In this document: positions 23,594 to 33,100 of the stretch, piece by piece | How positions within the stretch are numbered: position 1 is the first letter of the stretch | Layout of the letters: each line of letters opens with the position of its first letter | DNA from: Eucalyptus grandis | Taxonomy: Eukaryota > Streptophyta > Magnoliopsida > Myrtales > Myrtaceae | Reading direction: 5' to 3' | DNA length: 64,000 nucleotides | NCBI RefSeq assembly: GCF_016545825.1 | Contig: NC_052618.1 | Coordinates: forward strand, 8,113,398-8,177,397 | Program-made: the position numbers and the translations under genes | Notes under the pieces: generated by a model | The model's input: only the letters and a program-made list of their open reading frames with translations | Databases searched by the model: none | Told to the model about the DNA's origin: nothing

Positions 23594-24037
23594 CTAGATG
23601 TTCGCACACTCTGCTCTCTGATATCCATGCACTGTTCATGCATTTTAGTTGCTCGGTGGGTGGAACTCTCCGCCGCGATTCATATAAAAGCAGGTCAAAA
23701 TGCTTCGCATTCCATCTGAATAATGATCATTCCTCTCATGTGATGCAGATTTTCTTCCCTTTCTATTTGGGCTTCCGCGAGACGGCGTGCTACATGTAGC
23801 AATTAGTGTCAGGCAGCCTCTATTGTCACTTTGCTGGCATATCCTTTGCCTTGATTGTGGTTTCATCGATTTTTGATGGAATCAGATTTTGGATTTGCCA
23901 ATTGATGATACTCACGCTGTGTTAGTGCATTCACTCGTCGCTCACATTGCAGTTTGGTGCAATCTCGGGAGGGAGTTGCTCTTAAGCTGCCGCCCCTGTT
24001 GCTGGCTGCGAAAACTCTAGCTCTCCCTTTCCATTTC

Positions 24038-24673
24038 ATGTCTCGCGAGCTAGACAGCCCCGTCCAGACTCAGATGGCTGTGGCTTTTTTTAAAAGCACT
24101 CTTAGCAGGGAGTACGGCGGGACAAACAGAAATGAGAGGAAGCAACCTACTGGGAGGAGACGGGTTTTCGTACAGACTGAAACGGGCTGTGTGTTGGGTA
24201 TGGAGCTGGATCGCGACGATAATGCCCACACTGTGAAAAGGCGGTTGCAGATGGCTCTTAATTTCCCTGTAGAACAGTGCTCCTTGACTTTTGGGGACAA
24301 GGTACTGAAAAATGATCTCAGTGCTGTCCTAAACGATTCGTCACTTCTCCTTACACGGAATTTTCTTTGTAGGAGCTCATCGACACCTTGTCTTTCACCA
24401 ACCGGGAGGGATATCCAGGAAAGAGATGAGAGTGGTCCGTTAGAAATACTTTGCCAGTCAAATCGATTTGATCGAATCAAGCAATTGGTAAAGGACATTG
24501 TCAAGGCCATTGACATGGGAGTTGATCCAATTCCTGTTCACGGTGGTCTTGGAGGTGCATACTACTTCCGAAATAGCAGAGGTGATTGTGTTGCTATTAT
24601 AAAGCCGACTGATGAAGAACCATCTGCCCCCAATAATCCTAAAGGCTTTGTTGGCAAAGCTCTAGGACAACCG
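24038..24673 (+). pseudogene. PI4KG: Phosphatidylinositol 4-kinase gamma, N-terminal fragment
   Basis: Plant PI4K gamma proteins (about 550-650 residues) carry one or two ubiquitin-like domains followed by a PI3/PI4 kinase-like domain; several act as ubiquitin-binding protein kinases. The start used is the ATG at 24038 (MSRELDSPVQTQMAVAFF), the usual N-terminus; the frame is open further upstream. Residues about 40-120 form the ubiquitin-like domain (VFVQTETGCVLGMELD, HTVKRRLQMALNFPVEQ). Then follow TPCLSPTGRDIQ, LVKDIVKAI, PVHGGLGGAYYFRN and AIIKPTDEEPSAPNN, the first conserved kinase motifs. At LGQP the sequence switches to UGT coding DNA, so the catalytic and metal-binding loops are lost. 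The PI4K frame reads about 20 more residues into the UGT and stops at 24736. No stop or frameshift lies inside the PI4K part. Confidence 0.88.
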
Positions 24674-25952
24674 CCAGGCCAAGCTCCGCTCCCACGTACC
24701 GCCCTCATCCGCGCCCAGCGACATCCGCTTCCATGACTTCCCGACCCCGCCCATCCCCTCCCCCGCCCCCAGCCATAGTTCCCCTCACAAGTTCCCCTCC
24801 CACCTCCAGCCCGCGTTAGATGCTGCTTTGTCCCTCCGCAGCCCTGTCGCCTCCCTCGTCCAATCCCTGTCCTCGGGTTCGAGGCGGGTCGTAGTGGTCC
24901 ACGACTCACTGATGGCGTCTGTGGTCCAGGACGCTGCCTCGGTTGCCAACGCCGAGATTTACGAATTCAACTCTGTTTCCGCGTTCACGTTCTGTGGGTT
25001 CATGTGGGAGAGGATAGGGATGGCGCCCCCGCCGGAGGTGGAGGTTGACATCGCGGAGCTCATCTCCTCCAAGGGCTTCCCGTCCATCCAGGACTCCTTC
25101 ACCGACGAGTTCTTGAAGTTCAGGGCGTCGCAGAAAGAGTGCAAGAAGTTCAACTCGGGGTGCATCTACAACACATGCAGGGTCGTCGAAGGCCGTTTCG
25201 TAGACTTATTTGCCAGCGCAACAGCGAACGGCACCGCAACCAAGCACTGGGCAATCGGGCCGTTCAACCCGGTTAAAGTACCCGAAAAGAGTTCGAGAAG
25301 ATCGGCTCACTGGTGCATGGAGTGGCTCGACAAGCAAGCACCGAGCTCACTGATATACGTGTCATTCGGCACCACGACGGCGCTGAGCGACGAGCAGATC
25401 TGTGAGATCGCCATGGGGTTAGAACGTAGTGGACAGAAGTTCATCTGGCTATTGAGGGAAGCTGATAAGGCGGACATTTTCGGCGAAGGAGGAGAGGTGA
25501 GGAAAATCGAACTGCCCCAGGGGTTCGAGGAGATGGCGGCGGCACGAGATTTAGGGGTGGTGGTGAGGGACTGGGCGCCACAGCTCGAGATCTTGGGGCA
25601 CCCGGCGACCGGCGGGTTCTTGAGCCACTGCGGGTGGAACTCTTGCATGGAGAGCATCAGCATGGGAGTGCCGATCCTCGCGTGGCCTATGCATTCGGAT
25701 CAGCCCCGGAATGCAGTCTTGATCACACGAGTCCTCAAGATTGGACTCATCGTCAAGGATTGGATGAGCCAAGACGACCTCGTGAAGTCCTCCATCATCG
25801 AAGGCGCCGTGAAGGCGCTCATGGCGACGGAGGAAGGGGAGGAGGCGAGGAAGAGGGCAGCCGAGTTAGGGGCGGCCGTCCGGGGGTCGATGGATGAGGG
25901 CGGAGTTTCTCGGGCCGAGCTGGACTCTTTCATTGCTCACATCGCTAGATAG
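24669..25952 (+). pseudogene. UDP-glycosyltransferase, zeatin O-glucosyltransferase-like, N-truncated
   Basis: Family 1 UGTs move sugar from a UDP-sugar to small molecules; this subgroup glycosylates the side-chain hydroxyl of zeatin-type cytokinins. The frame is open from NRQAKLRSH at the PI4K junction to TAG at 25952 (427 codons); intact enzymes have about 460-470. Diagnostic words are HDFPTPPIPSPAPS, HDSLMASVVQD, YNTCRVVEG, IGPFNPV and the PSPG sugar-nucleotide box at 25572-25703 (WAPQLEILGHPATGGF, HCGWNS, WPMHSDQ with the final Gln typical of glucose use). The first in-frame ATG is at 24828 (374 residues). Missing are the first 35-40 residues, including the GHLNQ-type loop with the catalytic His. 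The body has no stops and stays GC-rich, unlike the decayed neighbours. It could be a recently truncated gene or a fusion partner expressed under the PI4K leader. Confidence 0.85.
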
Positions 25953-26844
25953 ATTTTCTCCATTGTTCTTGTTCCTTTTTTCCCGCATCAATAATAAATC
26001 ATAGTTAGTGGAGGAAAGAAAGAGAGCATTTTATATGAAGTTATTGTACGATTGATTTGACGAACAAAAATGAATCGCAAAATAAATATTATATAAGAGC
26101 TTCTGTTTTTAGTAAGATCTAATATAAATTCATCTATGATTGGCTTGATTTAATAGAAGGAGTTCAAATATCCATCTATTCATATTTATTCGAAGAGTTT
26201 TAAAGAGCCATGATTGCAATTTGTCTTCTAAGCTCTTGAATTAAACGGTTGTTGTGAAGGACGTTTCTATTTGGAAAGTCTTCTAAGCTCTTGAATGTAA
26301 ATTCATTTTATATTCTCAATATATAATTGACTTGATTTAATAGAACGAGTTCAAATATCCATCTATTCATATCTATTTGAACAGTTTTAAAGAGTCATGA
26401 TTGCGATTTGTCTTCTAAGCTCTTGAATTATACAGTTGATGTGAAGGATGTGTCTATTCGAAGAGTCTTCTAAGCTGAGTCTTCTAAGCTCTTGAATATA
26501 AATTCATTTTATATTCTCAATATATGAATGACTTGATCCAATAGAATGAGTTCAAATGTTCATCTATTCATATCTATTTGAACAGTTTTAAAGAGTCATG
26601 ATTGTGAATTGTCTTCTATGCTCTTGAATTATATAGTTGTTGTGAACGCTGTGTCTAAATTATGTCCTAGATGTCCTAGGACTAAAGTTTTGCACTTCAA
26701 AATTTAATACCAGATCAATCTAAATTATTGTGCTTCATCATACACCGAAACCAACGAGTCTCTCATATATGGAGAGAAGGTAGAAAACCGAACTACCAGT
26801 TGTGCTCTCACCAACATACTCCCATTAATAGAATATAATCGGAA
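25953..26844. other. UGT 3' flank, AT-rich, with three-copy repeat
   Basis: An AATAATAAA-like signal lies near 25990, then non-coding AT-rich DNA. The main content is the degenerate tandem repeat listed separately. Confidence 0.6.
26125..26655. repeat. Degenerate tandem repeat, about 155-200 bp x 3
   Basis: Three successive units begin TAAATTCAT and share GAGTTCAAAT, CATCTATTCATAT, AGTTTTAAAGAG, CATGATTG and GTCTTCTAAGCTCTTGAAT. Starts are near 26125, 26299 and 26501. The second unit carries an extra internal AGTCTTCTAAGCT duplication. Confidence 0.8.
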
Positions 26845-28024
26845 ATGATAAGTGCACCAGAAGTCCTAAAATTTATCACGAAAATGCATTTGAGTCCTAA
26901 AACTTGCAAAAAGTGCAAATAAATCCTAAAATTTGTCAAAATGTTTTAATCGAGTCCTAAAACTGACGCCGTTAGCCTTTTTCCGTTAAAAATGCGACAT
27001 GACATTTTAAATTATTTTTTTATTTTCCAGGTGGATTTTTTTAATTATTTTTATTCATTTAAAAAAAATTAGATTTAAAAACTTAACAATTAGATTTGTT
27101 CATTTTTTTTATTTTTACCAAAAACTAAAAAGAAAAGTTAAAAAATTTATTTAAAAAAAAATTCAGCAGCTCCTCTCCCCCGCCATCGCGCCCATCGCCG
27201 GAGGAGCTGCCAACGGTCGGCGGGCCCTAGGCGGGCCTCGCTGGCCCCAGGGCAACAACTCGCCCAAGGCGGGCGACGGCCCGCTGGCCCTAGGCAAGGC
27301 TTGGTTAGCCCTCGCTCGGGGCCAACAAGGCTCGCCGGATCCGGGCGAGCCTCGTCGAGATCCGGCGAGCCTCGCCGGCCCGAGTGAGGGCCGACAAGGC
27401 CTCGCCTAGGGCTGGCGAGCCTCGCCGGCCCCGAGCGAGGGCCGACAAGGCCTCGCCTAGGGCTGGCGAGCCTCGCCGGCCCCGAGCGAGGGCCGACAAG
27501 GCCTCGCCTAGGGCCGGCGACAAGATCTAGCAAGCCTCGCCGGCCCCAAGCGAGGGCCGACGAGGCCTCGCCTAGGGCGGGTGACGGTTGTTGGCCCTCA
27601 CAGGGCCGGCGAGGCCTCGCCCTGGCCGAGCGAAGGTCGGCAACCCTCGCCCAAAGGCTGGCAATCGTCGCCGGCCCCTCCGGCGATGGGCGTCGGCGGC
27701 GGCGGCGGAGATGAGCCACTAATATATATAATTTTAAAAATAAAATTTTCTTTTTTTCTTTTTAGTTTTTGGTGAAAATAAGATAAAATAAATAAATTTA
27801 ATTTTTTTTAAAATGAATAAAAAATAATTAAAAAATCCATGCGGAAAATAAAAAATAATTTTAAATGCCACGTCAGCATTTTTGACGGAAAATTCTAACG
27901 ACGTCGGTTTTAGGGCTCGATTGAAACATTTTGACAAGTTTTAGGACTTAATTGCACTTTTTGCAAGTTTTATGACTCAAATGTATATTCGTGATAAGTT
28001 TTAGGACTTCGGTGCACTTATCCC
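26845..28024. mobile_element. Non-autonomous Mutator-like element with GC-rich core
   Basis: 1180 bp, flanked by the 9-base target duplication TAATCGGAA (26836-26844 and 28025-28033), the size made by Mutator-type transposases. The terminal inverted repeats exceed 130 bases: GATAAGTGCACCAGAAGTCC on the left pairs with GGTGCACTTATCCC on the right, and the word AGTCCTAAAAC recurs in both arms. AT-rich subterminal arms (to about 27150 and from about 27725) enclose a strongly GC-rich core. There is no transposase. The core gives long GC-bias frames on the minus strand with a 17-residue repeat; it may be captured genomic DNA. Confidence 0.88.
27373..27588. repeat. GC-rich 51-bp tandem repeat in the element core
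   Basis: About four units of GCCGGCCCCGAGCGAGGGCC then GACAAGGCCTCGCCTAGGGC, starting near 27373, 27424, 27475 and 27539. The third unit has a short extra insert. The period is a multiple of three. Confidence 0.85.
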
Positions 28025-28033
28025 TAATCGGAA

Positions 28034-28467
28034 TTTAACTTCTATACAAAGACGATGTGTACATTACTACGCAAAAAAATTCTTTGATTCGATAACAATT
28101 GTAAACTCAACTATGGTCACTTGCATGGTTGCAAAATTTAGATTAGGAAAATTTTAAAGATTGGAATATGGGAATTGATGTGATTTTATGATTAAATAGA
28201 ATTACAAATGCTAACTCTAATGATTTTGTGCAATCAAATTTTGATGATCACCGATGGCCCACCTTTTGTTTTAAAAAACAATTAGATTTTTAAAGAAATT
28301 TTTGGTAACATGTGAGGTAATAATTGTGTTGAGCAAAAAGATGTTACAAAGTCCGATTAAGGGGTCCCAATTGTGAATGGTTCAGACATCAAATTTTCTC
28401 ATATAATCGCGAATACGATGTTAGACTACGAGAGCATTTTTTAGATTTCTCTGGATGGGCACTAGTT
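28034..28467. other. AT-rich spacer, nothing recognised
   Basis: No ORF, repeat or RNA gene that I can support; it separates the Mutator-like element from the LINE target site. Confidence 0.6.
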
Positions 28468-28963
28468 AAGCTTGACTACGGCAATCTCCCAACAACCTCT
28501 TGAAATGTAAAGCGTCTTCTACCTTTGGATAGTTCCTTTTCCCCTAACCCTAAAACCCATTTACATTCACCACTTCGTACAGCCCACCCGTATTCCACCT
28601 CTTGCTGTGCTCGAATTGCTGTCGCATTAGCTCCACCCTTGTATTCACTCACCTTCGACAGCTTCCGCTCTATGTGGACGGCCCAGCATTCATGCTATCC
28701 ACCAATTATATCTGGTTTGTTTACTGCATGCCTTCGATTCCTTTCCATTTGATACTATAGTGCCGTTATTCAGTCTGTCAATGGTCTTCTTGTGGTGCCA
28801 TGGACCAAATTAGCCACTTCTGGGTTCTATTCTACATCGAGAACTTTCTGGTTTGGTAAATTGAGGATTCCCCTCTAGTTCAACTCTAGCTTAGGCCTTC
28901 CCTGTAACGAGCCCCGTTTTAGACTATCGGATGGCATCGGAAGACTAGGAAGGCTCCTCACGA

Positions 28964-30166
28964 TTGGCCACCCTTTGTAACAGGTTAGGCCGCCTATCTA
29001 CTGAACAGGTAATTGAAGACTGGGATGATGAGCCCTCACCTGAAAAATTGGAAGAATGTCGATTAACACTAATTGGGAAAATTCTTTCGAACCCCTCCAT
29101 AAACTTCCAAGCTTTCCAAAGCACGTTAAAGCGAGCTTGGCGAACTGAACAAGTGGAAATCTCACAATGAGAGGCGGGCCTCTATGTAGCAAAATTCCAA
29201 TCACACTCAGATAAATAGAGAGTACTTGAAGGGGGACCTTGGCTTTTCTCAAGCCATTTAGTCATCTTTAAACCATGTATTCCCAACACGCCATTACATT
29301 GTTACGACTTCTCTAGTTGTGCTTTCTGGGTATAGGTGTTTGGAATGCCTTTGGAATGGTGTATAGATAGAATGATCAGCAGGGCGATGCAACATATTGG
29401 TCGAGTTTTAGAAGTAAAAGTCGACTCAAAGGAGGGGGCAACATCAAGAGTTGGTCGAGCTAGGGTGGAAATAAACTTGTAGGAGCCTTTAAAGACAGGG
29501 AAATTGATCGGGATTGATGGAAAAACACTATGGCTAGATTTTCGCTATGAGAGACTATCACATTTTTGTTACTCTTGTGGCAAGCTGGGACACTACTCAA
29601 TGTATTGCAAGGATTTCCCCTTTGATGAGGCAAAATTAGAAGGTAGAGACAAGAAGGCCTATGGCCAATGGCTTCGCGCTGAGGTTAAGGAATACAACCC
29701 TTATTGGCAAACATTTTACAAGCCGCAAGATAAATCAGAGTAGTAAGAAGAAACAGTACCTGAAACCCCTCCCTCACTAATTCCGAATGTCCCTTTATTA
29801 CCCCCACCAGCTATTACTAAAGCAGCGCACCTATCCAGAGTAGTCAATACAACCAGAACACAAGCAGTAGGCCCTGACTCGCAGCACCATCAGGGAGAAG
29901 TTATGCAAGGGACCTCTCTCCACACAGTGCTTATACCTACAACAGCCAAAATGAAAGGAATTCAGACCCAACCCATGGAGTTAAAGCCACTAAAGAAGCT
30001 GAAAAGAACGAGAGTGACACCAAAACTGGGAGTAGCCAAAAAACTGAAAAGATACAATCCTTACGAGACAAAGCTTTTGATACTTGAGAACCATGATGAT
30101 ATAAACCTCATGGAAACACCTGTCTATGTAGCAAAGGAAGCTGGATCATGGGCTACCAACAAATGA
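28964..30166 (+). pseudogene. LINE ORF1 (DUF4283 / zinc-knuckle nucleic-acid-binding protein)
   Basis: ORF1 proteins of plant L1 elements coat the element RNA. The decayed frame starts near MATLCNRLGRLSTEQVIED (28964) and carries a DUF4283-like region (LTLIGKILSNPSINFQAF, FGMPLEWC) and then a CX2CX4HX4C zinc knuckle (CYSCGKLGHYSMYC, about 29567-29608). A basic C-terminal tail follows (LKPLKKLKRTRV). Stops at about 29168 and elsewhere and at least one frame change break it. The last part (29903-30166) ends in TGA that overlaps the ORF2 ATG as ATGA, a usual coupling in bicistronic elements. Confidence 0.8.
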
Positions 30167-33100
30167 AGATTGTCACGACCAATTTTTTCGGGGTGAACCA
30201 CCTATGGTTTAGCTAATGGATTGTTAAGCTTAGACTTAACTCGGGCTCTCCCAAGCCCATACCAATTCGCGACTTAGGTTCAAGTTCTTTACATGCAATT
30301 AATTTTTTTAACTAGGAGTCGCCACTAATCTATTTTTTGGTGGGTCGATTAGAAACCCAAGTAAAGTAACGGGAGATTTACTTTACTCCTACGAACCAGA
30401 GATTTGGGTACGGGGACTTAATTACGTTAGATTTCTCTAACGCCATTTCGGTACCATTTCTTTTATTTTGAAAAAAATATTTTGCAGGCAGCTTGAATTG
30501 ATTTTAAACTAGTTCCCTAACATGTGAGGTGTTCATGCAGGTGTGCAAACCACCAATTTTTTTTTTTTGGTAAGGGCGCAAACCACCAATTTAACACCCA
30601 AGAAAGCAATTAAATATTGCAGGACTTACTTCAAAGCAACGAAAGCATCTGCAGTGTTAAATTAAAATCCACATCAACCCTAGATATGGTTTCTAATTAA
30701 CAAGCAATTACTCAATTTTTGTTTTCTCTTTTCCAACGAAAATATAGTCCATATGCAATGCGATGCAATGCTTCTAATTCTAATATGAAATGATATGGCA
30801 TGACAATATGTCCTAAACTACAAAGACAAAAATAAGCATGCAGTCTATTATAAAGAAATGTAATAATTAAATATGCAATTTCAATTAACCCAAATGACTT
30901 AATTCTAATGACGTGCAATGCAATGCAATGACGTACAAAATTATTTCAATTGAAATGACATGTGACATACAATTTAATATGCGAGCTATATGTCACGCGG
31001 CATTTATTAAATGACCTAATCTAAAGACGGACAATTTCTAATTAGAAATGAACCTAACAATAATCAATAAATGACGTGCATTTCATGGACCTAATTCTGT
31101 ATGACGTGCACATGATTTTTCTATTCTAAAAAAATGCAATCTATCCTAGAAATTGCAACTAATTTAACCTAAGTCAAATTTTATTTTTTATGAAATGCAA
31201 AACATAACTATCTAGATTAAAATTCTATCTAGCTTATATTAGGGATTGGGTCAGACTAAATCCTAATTTAAACTAAGATATTGTCTTAACCTAGCAAGCT
31301 CTAACCTAAGATGCAAAAATCAATCTAAACTTAATATGCAATTTTATACTAATATGTCATGACGTGCCAAGGATGCCCTAATTCTACATGACGTATGCAT
31401 GATGATTTTTTTTTTTGTGCTTTTATATTAATTTCAAAATTAAAACGAATACATAATTAACATGCAATTCAAATAAAAAACTAACAACCTAAATGAATGC
31501 ACTTTCTTTTTTGAATTTTTTATTTAAAAATTCGAAATAAGATTGCAATCCTAAATATGCAAGATAATAAAAACAAACCTAATCCTTATTCAGATTTTTT
31601 TCTTATTTAAATTCGAAATAAGATTGTAATGTTAACCCTAAACAGGAAATATTCTAAAGCAAATCCAATCCTAACTCGAATATTTTTTTTGGATTTTTCT
31701 TTTAAAAATTCGATTGACTCAACCAATTTGACGACAGCAAACCAAACAAGATAAAATTGATATCTAAAAATTGGCGAACCATATCTCGCGCATGAGATCG
31801 GGTTGGCTAATTTTAAATTAAATCGCGAATCAAATCTCGGGCTTGAGATTGGATTGTCGATTTTATGAGATTGCAAGTCGGATTTCGGGCGCGAAAATCG
31901 GACTGTCAATCCCCTAGCTTGAAGGACTATTTCATGTTGGGATATCAATAATATATTAAGGAACAATTCCACTAAAACAGAATATTAAAGAAATAATAAT
32001 AATAAAATAAATAAATAAAAGAAAAACTACATAATCTGATTTTTTTTCTCTTTTCTATTTTTTCTTCCTTTCCGCACACAGCCGTGAATCTCCAAGGGGA
32101 GCTGGCTGATTGGTTCGGCAAAAGGGATCCGGCAAGGGCGGCTGCAGCACAGGAGCGGAGCTAAGGAGGCTCGGGTCCGGATGGGCAGGAGAGTGGCGAT
32201 GGGCTATCGATCTGACTCGGGTTTTCGGCTCCGAACAGCAGGTGGATCGTGGGTCTTTGGCTCCGAGCAGGAGGTGTCGCGATTCAGGCGAGGCCGGGGA
32301 GCAGTGTTCGGTTGCTGGTGCGCAACCGACTCAGGCGAGCGGGGGCGTCGGGCTTGGCTGCAGTGGGCTTTGGGTCGCAGCGGCGGCGAAGACGGTCTCC
32401 AGCGGCAACGAACAGCAAGATCTTGGGTTGGCACAGCACGGGGAGGCGTTGGGCGGCAACGGGTCACCGAAATCGTGGGTCGGCGCGGCACGAACGGGAG
32501 AGCTCGGGCGAACAACGGCGGGGCTTCGAACGAGGTGGCCGCGGCTGGCCTCGGCTTCTAGGCGGCGTCGGTGTGGCAAGACTGCAGCGTCAGGCGGGCA
32601 ACGTCGGTCGCCGATCGGGATACTGGCGGAGCGGCGGTGGGTGCGGGGTCTTCGCGGATGGAAGTTGCAGAGGCTGAGGCATGGCAGGTGAAGAGGTTCG
32701 GCGTCCGACGGGGGGAGTAGGGAGAGACAGATGCGCTGTGGAGCTTCGCAGGTCGTCGGGTGGAGCGGCAAGCGGTGCTCAGGCGCGGTATGCGCAGGCG
32801 ATCGACCAGACACAAGCAAGGAGGCGTGCCGGTGAAAGGACTGGACACCAGGGAAGCGTAGCTGCTGAAGAAGATGAACAGGGAAAATTTTTCCCTTTTT
32901 TACTTTTCCCTTTTCTTCTCTCCTCTGCAACCGCACACTTTTCCTCTGCCCACTCTGTACTTTCTCCTCTTTTGTCTTTTTTTTACCCAAAGAAAAGACC
33001 CCCCATCCTCTCGTACGCATACGGCCTTTTATAGGGGAAGGAATTGGATTTTTTAACTTTTCTTCGAATCAATATCCACAATATTTTTCATGAAAATCAA

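Larger units (their letters stand above)
22481..24037. other. Spacer with leader-like and tandem-duplicated DNA
   Basis: No protein family is seen. It holds a perfect 65-bp tandem duplication (22981-23110), a 21-bp tandem duplication (23552-23593) and a good acceptor-like site (TCACATTGCAG, ending near 23951) 87 bases before the PI4-kinase ATG. The 3' half is therefore probably the last 5'-UTR intron of the PI4-kinase fragment. Confidence 0.5.

Noticed and set aside
24562..25933. Several minus-strand ORFs opposite the PI4K and UGT fragments
   Set aside because: Shadows of GC-rich coding DNA with no family resemblance.
27147..27719. Minus-strand ORF of 190 residues with 17-residue repeats
   Set aside because: It lies wholly in the GC-rich tandem repeat of a Mutator-like element; the repeat period is a multiple of three, which keeps frames open by chance.
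32110..33034. Long ORFs on both strands in the family C LTR
   Set aside because: Low-complexity, frame-overlapping and inside an LTR leader-like GC block; no domain recognised.
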